Positions 57,079 through 64,000 of a DNA stretch of 64,000 nucleotides are shown one piece after another. Within the stretch, counting starts at the first letter, position 1; every line of letters starts with the position of its first letter. Made by a program: the position numbers and the translations under genes. Where the stretch lies: positions 124,001-188,000 of the forward strand of contig NZ_JAGTJJ010000007.1 of assembly GCF_028435365.1 (NCBI RefSeq), read 5' to 3'. This DNA is from Polyangium jinanense. GTDB lineage: Bacteria > Myxococcota > Polyangia > Polyangiales > Polyangiaceae. The notes under the pieces were generated by a model, which saw only the letters and a list, made by a program, of their open reading frames with translations, ran no database searches and was not told where the DNA came from.

Positions 57079-57773
57079 TGCAAGCCCCCGAAGCCCCTCG
57101 AACCCCGAGCCTCGGCGCGCTCCACGGGACCTATCTCGGCCGCGTCGTCGACGTCGCCGACCCGGAAAACCTCGCGCGGGTAAAGGTTCGGCTCACGACG
57201 ACGTCGCCGGGCGTCGGTGATACCGACGCCGCGGTGTGGGCCCGCGTCGCGGTCCCGTTCGCCGGGGGCGGTCGGGGCGCGTTTTTCCTGCCAGACGTCG
57301 ACGACGAGGTCGCGGTCGTGTTCGTCAATGGGGATCCGCGCCAGCCGCTCGTCGTGGGTGGGCTCTGGAGCGGCTCGGCGAAGGCGCCGGACGAGCTCGG
57401 CGGCAATCGCGTCGATCGGTGGACGATCACCGGAAAGCGGGGCAGCCGCGTCGCGATCGTCGAGGCGGCGGACGGGCAGGCGACGGTGACGATCAGCACG
57501 CCCGGCGGCGAATCGATCACCGTCGAGCAGACGAGCGGCGGCCGTATCGTCGTCGAGGCGGCGAACAACAAGATCACCCTCGACACAAAGGGCGTGACGG
57601 TCGACGCGGCCCAGAAGGTGACGGTCAACGGCGCCCAGGTCGAGGTCAATGCGGCCGACGTCAAGGTCAACGCCGTGATGTCGACGTTCTCGGGCATCGT
57701 AAAATGCGACGTCCTCCAGGCGGTGACCGTCGTCGCCAATACCTACACGCCGGGAGCTGGGAACGTATGGTAG
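57078..57773 (+). CDS. Spike tip, gp5-like half of Pvc8 (231 aa)
   Basis: ATG at 57078 (a GTG just before it is also possible), with GGGAGG five bases upstream. Residues 15-100 are the OB fold (YLGRVVDVADPENLARVKVRL, DVDDEVAVVFVNGDPRQPLVVGGLW), followed by a short beta-helix (ITVEQTSGGRIVVEAANNKITL, VTVDAAQKVTVNGAQVEV). No extra C-terminal domain. Together with the preceding gene it replaces the single-chain Pvc8 spike. The tip should bind a PAAR-type cap, which is not encoded in the window part of the operon. Confidence 0.92.
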   Translation: MQAPEAPRTPSLGALHGTYLGRVVDVADPENLARVKVRLTTTSPGVGDTDAAVWARVAVPFAGGGRGAFFLPDVDDEVAVVFVNGDPRQPLVVGGLWSGSAKAPDELGGNRVDRWTITGKRGSRVAIVEAADGQATVTISTPGGESITVEQTSGGRIVVEAANNKITLDTKGVTVDAAQKVTVNGAQVEVNAADVKVNAVMSTFSGIVKCDVLQAVTVVANTYTPGAGNVW

Positions 57774-59386
57774 CGCATCCGGTTTCATTGCGAGGGCTCG
57801 GGTTCGACGGGCGGACGGGGGATCCGCTCCCCGCCGAAGGGGGCCGTCCGGTGCTCGTCGAGCGAACGGACGACGATTTCGTCGTGGCTCTCCTCGCGGA
57901 GCTCGCGACCGCCGAGGGGCGCAAGGCGATCGCGAAGGCGACGCGGAGCGCGGGCGAGCCCGTCACGTCCCTCTCGCTGCTTCAGCCCGTTCACCGCTCG
58001 TTTTACCTCGCGGTGTTCGAGGTCGTCTGCGAGGTGTTCGGCGAACCTCGCCTCGATCCGAAGCAGATCGACTCCGCGGGCCTCGTGCTGCGGCGCGTGA
58101 ACAAATCGGGCGCGCGCGAGGGGTGGATGCGCAAGAATGGGCAGGCGGTCGGCTGGGTCGAGCTCGGCCCGGAGGAGCTCGATCGGGACCCGGATCCCGC
58201 GCGCCGGAAATCGCCCCACGCGGCCGGCAATGCCGAGATCGAGGCTCGGCTCGCCTCGACCCTCGGCGCGCCCGATCCGCTCGAGGAGGCGACGACCCTG
58301 CTCTTCGTCGCGCCGCCGAACGTCTGCGCCGCGGTGGGAAAAACCATTCTTTATGGGCTCGTGCCCCTCGCCAGCAGCGAGTTCGCGAGGACGAACCTGG
58401 CCCCGCCGAAATACGACGAGGGCGAGATCCGCGACATGCTCTCGCCTTATTTCGTCGTCTCGCCCTCCGCGCCGAGCTTGCGCGGGCTCGCGGGTAAAAC
58501 ATTCACGCGCAAATGGCGCGAGGAGCTCGCGGAGGACAAGACGTTCCTCGCCGAGGCGGGGGGCGACAAGGCGCTCGCCGAGACGCTCAGGAACACCGCC
58601 GTCGCGACGCTCGAGCGATTCGTGATCATGCTGCGCGGCCTCTCCGCCGTGTTCGATGCATTCGAGAATCCGAGCATGAAGAAAGCGCTCGATGGCGTGC
58701 TCCTGCCCTACAAGGGCGAGGCCAAAGGGCGCCCCGCGGGCAAGACGCTCGCGGACGCCGCGGAAGTGTTCGTTCATGACAAGCGCAACCAATCGTTCGT
58801 GATGCCCGCGTCGTGGCCGGCGATCACGCAGGCGCAGGCGGCGACGATCGCGGCCGCTGCGTCGCTCGCGTCGCAGAAGCGCGTCGCCGCGATCGCGCCG
58901 CGGCGGGGGCGCTTCGACGACATCGACGCGACGTACGAGATCCAGGCGTTCGTCCGGGTGAAGCGCGACGACGGGTGCCCGCCGAAGCTTTCGTTTTGCG
59001 CAGCGCCGAGCCGCGGCTTCCGCGTGGCGCCCTGGTACGAGAATGGCAACCTGCCGCCGATCCAGGTCGCGCTGCCGCCCATCGACAAGGACAACATCAA
59101 GAAGTTTTTGCCGAACGTGGCCTTCCGCGTCCCGAAGAACATCTTCGACATGCTCGCGAAGAACAAGCCCGAGGATTTCCTCGACGGGAAGGCGAAGGAG
59201 GGCGGCGGCGGGATCGACTGGATCTGCGGGTTCAACATCCCGATCATCACGCTCTGCGCGTTCCTCGTGCTGAACATCTTCATCGGGCTCTTCAACATCG
59301 TCTTCTTCTGGATTGCATTCATCAAGATATGCATCCCGGTGCCGAAGAGCCTCACCCAGGGCCTGCCGAAAGGGATGACGTCATGA
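57767..59386 (+). CDS. eCIS operon protein with C-terminal membrane segment (539 aa)
   Basis: Start ATG overlaps the spike-tip stop by 7 bases. I recognise no named family. Residues 1-490 are soluble, with helical stretches such as LAELATAEGRKAIAKATRSAG and TLERFVIMLRGLSAVFDAF, and a late beta part (YEIQAFVRVKRDDGCPPKLS). Residues 491-525 are strongly hydrophobic, IITLCAFLVLNIFIGLFNIV and onwards, enough for one long or two closely spaced membrane helices, followed by a short polar end. There is no N-terminal signal. A membrane anchor for the particle, or a segment delivered to the target membrane, are both possible (inference). Confidence 0.75.
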   Translation: MVAHPVSLRGLGFDGRTGDPLPAEGGRPVLVERTDDDFVVALLAELATAEGRKAIAKATRSAGEPVTSLSLLQPVHRSFYLAVFEVVCEVFGEPRLDPKQIDSAGLVLRRVNKSGAREGWMRKNGQAVGWVELGPEELDRDPDPARRKSPHAAGNAEIEARLASTLGAPDPLEEATTLLFVAPPNVCAAVGKTILYGLVPLASSEFARTNLAPPKYDEGEIRDMLSPYFVVSPSAPSLRGLAGKTFTRKWREELAEDKTFLAEAGGDKALAETLRNTAVATLERFVIMLRGLSAVFDAFENPSMKKALDGVLLPYKGEAKGRPAGKTLADAAEVFVHDKRNQSFVMPASWPAITQAQAATIAAAASLASQKRVAAIAPRRGRFDDIDATYEIQAFVRVKRDDGCPPKLSFCAAPSRGFRVAPWYENGNLPPIQVALPPIDKDNIKKFLPNVAFRVPKNIFDMLAKNKPEDFLDGKAKEGGGGIDWICGFNIPIITLCAFLVLNIFIGLFNIVFFWIAFIKICIPVPKSLTQGLPKGMTS

Positions 59387-59784
59387 CCAGCCGCGCCTCG
59401 CCCCCGCGCCCGCCGGTGGGTTTTCCCTTGCTCGCCGTGCCCGACGACGCGGGCGAACTGCATTTCCCCACGCTCGAGGAGAGCGTGCGCCAGGCGATTC
59501 AGATCATCCTGCGCACGCGCCCGGGCGAGCAGCTCATGCGCCCGGCGTTCGGCGCGGGGCTCGAGAGCTTCGTGGGCGAGCCGAGCACGCTCGCCACGCG
59601 GCGCCGCATCCGCGACACCATCGCCGATGCGCTCGCCCGCTGGGAAGACCGCATCGACGTCGAGCGCATCGACGTCGTTGACGTGGACAGCGCGCCCGCG
59701 GAGGTCCGCGTGGAGATCGTCTACCGCCTGCGCCGCACGGGTCTCGTGCAATCGCTCGGGCTGACCATGGATCTCGGAGGATAG
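59383..59784 (+). CDS. GPW/gp25 baseplate protein, Pvc9-like (133 aa)
   Basis: ATGA overlap with the previous gene. VRQAIQIILRTRPGEQLMRP-x-FG-x-GL is the signature of the gp25/lysozyme-like baseplate wedge proteins (Pvc9/Afp9, TssE in T6SS), and the C-terminal IDVERIDVVDVDSAPAEVRV strands fit too. It nucleates the sheath at the baseplate. Length is normal. Confidence 0.94.
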   Translation: MTSRASPPRPPVGFPLLAVPDDAGELHFPTLEESVRQAIQIILRTRPGEQLMRPAFGAGLESFVGEPSTLATRRRIRDTIADALARWEDRIDVERIDVVDVDSAPAEVRVEIVYRLRRTGLVQSLGLTMDLGG

Positions 59785-59785
59785 G

Positions 59786-62152
59786 ATGCCGATCGTCCCT
59801 CCCCGCCTCGATGACCGCAGTTTTGAGGATCTCGTCGACGAGCTCGTCGCGCGCATCCCGGGGCATACCCCGGAATGGACGCACCCGCGGGTCGGAGATC
59901 CAGGGCGGACGCTGCTCGAGCTCTTCGCCTGGCTCGCGGATACGATTCTTTATCGCGCGAACCTGATCCCGGAGCGGCAGCGGCTCGCCTTCTTGCGCCT
60001 GCTCGGCATCCGGATGCGGCCCGCCGCCGCCGCGACGGGGCTCGTCGCCGTGCGATACCCGGAGAGCGAGCGAAAGCTCCAGCCGACCGTGGTCCTGCGC
60101 CCGCTCGCGACGGTGAAGGGGCCGGCCACGTTCGAGACGCGCGCCGAGCTCACCGTGCCCCACGTCTTCGGCGAGGTGTATTGCAAACGCCCGCTCACCG
60201 ACGACGAGCGCACCGGAATGGCGAAGCTCCTGCCGGGGCTCAGGCGCGTGTATGGCCTCGACGCGAACGAGACGGCGTCGTTTTACAAGACGACCCCGGT
60301 TTTTCCGGGCGGCGCCGCCGAGCCGGCGGGGTTCGATCTCGCCACGCGCGCGGTGGATCGATGCCTCTGGATCGCGCTCCTCGCGCCGAAGGTGGATCCG
60401 GTGCCGCCCCAGACGTCGGCCGCAGCCGCGGCGGCCGCGGTGACAGCGCTGCGCGAGGATTTCGAGGGCAAGACGACCGGAGCGCCGCGCGTCCTCTCCG
60501 TGGGCATTGCTCCGGCGATCGTGGTCCCGGAGCTCTTCGAAGACATCGGCCCCCGCGCCCGCGTCCCGCACACGTGGGAAATCATCGTGCAATCGCCGGC
60601 TGGAGCCGAGCCGACGTATCAGAGGCTCGCCGTCGCGCGCGACACGACGATGGGTTTGACCCGCACGGGCGTCGTAGAGCTCGTCATGCCCGGGGGCGGG
60701 ATCGACGTGCCTGCCGACGACGTGCGAAAAGATCTACATGCGGGCGTCGGCGACAGGCCGCCGCGGCTCGACGATCCGGACAGGGCCTCGCGGCTCGTCG
60801 CGTGGATCCGGCTCCGGCCGACCGCGCGCGTCGAATCGCTCGCGCTCGCGTGGGCCTCGGTGCACGCCGTCGAGATCGAGCACCGCACGACCGCAACGGG
60901 CGTCGTGATCGGAGAGAGCAACGGCACGGCCGACCAAGAAATGCGTTTACCTTCGCGCTCCGTCGAGGAAGACTCGCTCGAAATCGAGGTCGAGGAGCCC
61001 GGGCTCGGATACCGGGGTTGGCAGAGGATCGACGATCTCGTTTTCGCGGGCCGCGACGACGTCGTTTTCGAGCTCGACGCCGAGGCGGGCACCATTCGAT
61101 TCGGCGACGGCGCGCGTGGCCGTATCCCGGGCTCCGGGATGCGCGTGCGCGTCGCGCGGGCGAGGGCCGGCGGCGGGAGCGCGGGCAACCTGCCGCCCGG
61201 CACGTTGAAGGAGATCGACGCATTCACGGTGACGGGCGTGCGTCCAGGCAAACTCGAGGTATTGCAGCGGCTGGCGACGACGGGCGGGAAAAATGCCGAG
61301 ACCCTGGCCGAGGCCGAGCGGCGCATCCCCGCGACGTTGCGCCACGGCGAGCGCGCGGTGACGGCCGACGATTATCGCAGGCTCGCGGCGGAGACCCCGG
61401 GCGTGACGCTCGGCCGCGTCGAGGTGCTGCCGCGATTCAAGCCTCACCAGCGCCGCGAGGACGTGCCGGGCGTCGTCTCCGTGATGGCGTTGCCCTTCTC
61501 GGGCTCGTTACGCGCGCCGAACCCGCGGGCCGATCGGCCCATGCTCGAGGCCGTGCACGCGCACCTCGACGCGCGCCGCCCGCTTGCGGGCGAGCTCTAC
61601 GTGATCGGATGCGAATACGTCCCCGTGGGGGTCGGCGTCGGCATCACGATACGCGAGGGGTTCGGTCGCGAGGCGGTCATCAATGCGGTGCGCGAGATCC
61701 TCGGTCGTTTCTTGTGGCCGCTCCCGCCGGGAGGGCCCAATGGCGCGGGCTGGCCCATTGCGCGGTCGGTGCGGGACCGTGAAATCGAGGTCGTCGTCGC
61801 GCAGGTCCCGGGCGTCGAGACGATCCTCGGCGTGCGCCTCTTCAGCGCCGGGGCGCTCGTGAAGCTCCCGCCGCGCGGCGACGGATCGATGGGCGCTGCC
61901 CGTTACGAGCGCGTATTGACGCCGAGAGGCAGCGCCGCGCAGAGCTCCGCGTCCGCCGAGGCGCAGCGCTTCGTCGCGCTCGAGGGCGGGGGCGCGCCGG
62001 TCGAGCTCGTCCTCCGGCCCTGGCAGCTGCCCGAATTGCTCGGCGTCGTCGTCGACGCGGACGGCGCGGTGCCGACGGATCTGCATGCGAGCCCCGATCC
62101 TTTCGCGGGCGAGCGTGGGATCGCGGTGCCGGTCGTGCCGGAGGTGTGCTGA
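59786..62152 (+). CDS. Baseplate J/gp6-like protein, Pvc11-like (788 aa)
   Basis: GGAGG lies seven bases before the ATG. The N-terminus (RSFEDLVDELVARIPGHTPEWT, GRTLLELFAWLADTILYR) is that of Pvc11/Afp11 and baseplate J proteins. The C-terminal half has the wedge motifs, with GGSAGNLPPGTL, LRHGERAVTADDYRRLA and VGVGITIREGFGREAVINAV. It forms the ring of baseplate wedges with gp25 and the next protein. No unusual domain seen. Confidence 0.93.
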   Translation: MPIVPPRLDDRSFEDLVDELVARIPGHTPEWTHPRVGDPGRTLLELFAWLADTILYRANLIPERQRLAFLRLLGIRMRPAAAATGLVAVRYPESERKLQPTVVLRPLATVKGPATFETRAELTVPHVFGEVYCKRPLTDDERTGMAKLLPGLRRVYGLDANETASFYKTTPVFPGGAAEPAGFDLATRAVDRCLWIALLAPKVDPVPPQTSAAAAAAAVTALREDFEGKTTGAPRVLSVGIAPAIVVPELFEDIGPRARVPHTWEIIVQSPAGAEPTYQRLAVARDTTMGLTRTGVVELVMPGGGIDVPADDVRKDLHAGVGDRPPRLDDPDRASRLVAWIRLRPTARVESLALAWASVHAVEIEHRTTATGVVIGESNGTADQEMRLPSRSVEEDSLEIEVEEPGLGYRGWQRIDDLVFAGRDDVVFELDAEAGTIRFGDGARGRIPGSGMRVRVARARAGGGSAGNLPPGTLKEIDAFTVTGVRPGKLEVLQRLATTGGKNAETLAEAERRIPATLRHGERAVTADDYRRLAAETPGVTLGRVEVLPRFKPHQRREDVPGVVSVMALPFSGSLRAPNPRADRPMLEAVHAHLDARRPLAGELYVIGCEYVPVGVGVGITIREGFGREAVINAVREILGRFLWPLPPGGPNGAGWPIARSVRDREIEVVVAQVPGVETILGVRLFSAGALVKLPPRGDGSMGAARYERVLTPRGSAAQSSASAEAQRFVALEGGGAPVELVLRPWQLPELLGVVVDADGAVPTDLHASPDPFAGERGIAVPVVPEVC

Positions 62153-62153
62153 C

Positions 62154-64000
62154 ATGGATGCGAACAAGCAGCGCTTCTGGATGCTCGCGGAGCGCGCTCG
62201 CTTTTCGCCCGCGACCCAGCAAGACGAGCATCGGATCCGTTTCGAGGACGAGCGTCGCGCCTTGCGCCTGCAGAGCGTGCTCGCGGATCCGCCGTGGCGG
62301 GATGCCAATCAAATCGTTGCTCCGGGCATCATCCTTCCGTACCTGACGAACGTGCCGGCATCGATCGATCGATTCGGCACGTGGGCGTATTTCGACGGCG
62401 TCAACGTCGTCGCGGCCGGTGCGGGGCCCGAGCCGCACGTGATCCTGGATTCGGCGGCGCTCCTTCCGTACGGCAACGTCACCGACGTGGCGATCGGCTA
62501 CGACGACATCCTTTATGTCGCGGCCGGCGGAAACGTCGTATTGCTGGACCTACGCCGCCGGTTCGCCCCGGTGCAGCTCTCGACCCCGGGTTTTTCGGCG
62601 TGGCGGCTCGCGGCGCACCCGGCGGGCGGCTGCGTCGCCCTCTCGGGGCCGATCGCGCCGGGGCAGCTTCAACCGACGCCGATTCCCTCGTCGATGAGCG
62701 CCCGCTTCGCGCGGGTCGTGGGGCGCCCCCTGCCTTTCGTGCCCCCGGAGGCTCCGCCGGGGGTCTTCGAGCCGAGCGAGAGAAACCCGAATCCGCCCGA
62801 GATTTCGATGCAATCGCTGGGACTCTTCCAGGGCATACACCCGGCCGCGGTCGCCGTGAGCCCGGGCGGGCGAGTCGCCGTCGTCTGCTGGCGACAGCCG
62901 GCGCAGGATGGGACGATCGCTCCCGCGGAGCTGCGGTTCGTCGGGGAAAACGGTCTCGGCGACGCGATCCCGCTCCAGGGGCTCTCCCGCCCGACGAGCT
63001 TCACGTGGCTCGCGGAGGGTACAATCGCCGTGATCTTCCGCGTCTCCGAGGGCACGATGCTCGGCGGCAAGGCCGTCGCGCTCGCCTATTCGATCGGAAA
63101 AGATGGCGAGCCCGCGGTGCCGCTCGGCGATTATTATCCACTGCCGCCGAAGACGGCTCATTTTTTGCACTCGGTGTCCTCTCCGCCTCATTACGATCCC
63201 GGTGCAGGCGAGCCTCCGGCGCCCTTCCACCAGGTCTCGTTTCCCTCCTATGCGACGAGCGGCGAGATGGAGAACGCGATGGGCGACGGCGTCCCGCCGA
63301 TCGACGCGGGGGAGCCGGGCGCGACGTGGCACCGCATCTACCTCGAGGCCTGCTTGCCCGTGCGCACGGGCGTCCGCGTCTTTCTAGCCGCGACGAATAC
63401 GCTCGAGCGCCCGTCTCGGGAGGACGCGGGCGCGTGGTACGAGCACCTTTTCGGCGACGTCGAGCCTCGATCGAATGCGCCCGACGTGCCGCGGGGCGCG
63501 TGGGTGCCCGCGGCCTCCGAGTTGCCCTTCCACGAGGGCCTCTTGTCGGGCGACATCGAGCCGGAGCGGAGGGGGCTCTTCACCGCGCTCGTCCAGCGCA
63601 GCAACAGGCGCGTGCGCTCGCTCCGGGGCCGTTATCTCTGGGTGCGCATCGAGCTCGTCGGCGACGGCCGCGCGACGCCCGAGGTCGCCGCGTTGAGGAT
63701 GTATGGCCCCCGTTTTTCCTACTTGAACCAATACCTGCCCGAGCTCTATCGGGAGGAGATCTTCGGCGAGGAGGCCGACGCGTCTCTGGCGCGCGCGACG
63801 CCCGCGGATTTTTTGGAGCGTTTCCTCGGGATCGTCGAGGGCGTGCTCACCCCGATCGAGGATCGCGTGGCGAGCGCTTTCATGCTCACCGATCCACGCA
63901 AAGCGCCGGGGGAATCGCTCGAATGGCTCGCGAGCTTCATCGGCCTGAGCTTCGATCCGCTGGTCCCGGAGGCGCGGCGCCGGCGCCTGCTCACGGCAGC
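62154..64000 (+). CDS. Tail protein I-like baseplate component, Pvc12-like, truncated by window edge
   Basis: ATG one base after the previous stop; the frame stays open to base 64000 (615 codons in view). Residues 1-35 are helical. About 40-420 are repetitive strands of beta-propeller type, with VTDVAIGYDDILYVAAGGNVVLLDL and AVAVSPGGRVAVVCWR as clear blades. From about 520 the tail-protein domain (TIGR02242 type) begins: YLNQYLPELYREEIFGEE, FLERFLGIVEGVLTPIEDRV, LEWLASFIGLSFDPLVPE. This is the usual Pvc12/Afp12 position and function, the gp7-like wedge protein. The 3' part lies outside the window. Confidence 0.88.
   Translation, partial: MDANKQRFWMLAERARFSPATQQDEHRIRFEDERRALRLQSVLADPPWRDANQIVAPGIILPYLTNVPASIDRFGTWAYFDGVNVVAAGAGPEPHVILDSAALLPYGNVTDVAIGYDDILYVAAGGNVVLLDLRRRFAPVQLSTPGFSAWRLAAHPAGGCVALSGPIAPGQLQPTPIPSSMSARFARVVGRPLPFVPPEAPPGVFEPSERNPNPPEISMQSLGLFQGIHPAAVAVSPGGRVAVVCWRQPAQDGTIAPAELRFVGENGLGDAIPLQGLSRPTSFTWLAEGTIAVIFRVSEGTMLGGKAVALAYSIGKDGEPAVPLGDYYPLPPKTAHFLHSVSSPPHYDPGAGEPPAPFHQVSFPSYATSGEMENAMGDGVPPIDAGEPGATWHRIYLEACLPVRTGVRVFLAATNTLERPSREDAGAWYEHLFGDVEPRSNAPDVPRGAWVPAASELPFHEGLLSGDIEPERRGLFTALVQRSNRRVRSLRGRYLWVRIELVGDGRATPEVAALRMYGPRFSYLNQYLPELYREEIFGEEADASLARATPADFLERFLGIVEGVLTPIEDRVASAFMLTDPRKAPGESLEWLASFIGLSFDPLVPEARRRRLLTA

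Overview
The window is high-GC DNA with almost every gene on the + strand, densely packed and often overlapping by 4 bases (ATGA or GTGA junctions). Giant modular polyketide synthases, VgrG/Rhs clusters and a phage-tail-like injection system on one chromosome point to a large-genome myxobacterium (Polyangiales/Sorangiineae type). This is inferred from gene content and style, not from a marker gene.

Region 1 (1-26716) is the 3' end of a hybrid polyketide/non-ribosomal peptide cluster. A PKS entering from the left edge carries an incomplete fully reducing module and two KS-AT-DH-KR-ACP modules. It is translationally coupled to a PKS-NRPS protein with KS-AT-DH-ER-KR-ACP, then C-A-PCP-TE. The line therefore ends by joining one amino acid to a polyketide and releasing it through a type I thioesterase. 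A convergent alpha/beta-hydrolase gene closes the region.

Region 2 (26717-28000) is non-coding or decayed DNA. It holds a frameshifted IS3-type transposase remnant and a very short trace that may come from an IS200-type transposase. It separates the biosynthetic cluster from what follows.

Region 3 (28001-46853) is a type VI secretion cargo island without T6SS sheath, baseplate or ATPase genes. It encodes a DUF2169 chaperone, a tryptophan-repeat protein, two tandem VgrG spikes, a DUF6484-like protein, a PAAR-like/Rhs polymorphic toxin and a three-repeat protein in the immunity position. It continues with a third VgrG carrying an internal insert, a ketosynthase-like pseudoenzyme, a HEAT-like protein and a second, longer tryptophan-repeat protein. 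A decayed copy of the last gene's 3' end follows.

Region 4 (46854-48078) is about 1.2 kb without a convincing gene. It ends in a good sigma70-like promoter and a leader with three nested perfect inverted repeats.

Region 5 (48079-64000, continuing off the right edge) is an extracellular contractile injection system (eCIS, Afp/PVC type). In order: DUF4255 (Pvc16-like), a beta-sandwich protein, a very long sheath, tube, second sheath, second tube, a Pvc7-like tube/baseplate protein, a small Pvc6-like protein, a spike split into gp27-like and gp5-like genes, a protein with a C-terminal membrane segment, gp25-like (Pvc9), baseplate J-like (Pvc11) and a tail protein I-like subunit (Pvc12), which is truncated by the window edge.

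The most distinctive points are the Rhs toxin tip with its three-repeat neighbour, the tryptophan-repeat protein family, the structured leader of the eCIS operon, the enlarged sheath, and a possible membrane anchor inside the eCIS operon.
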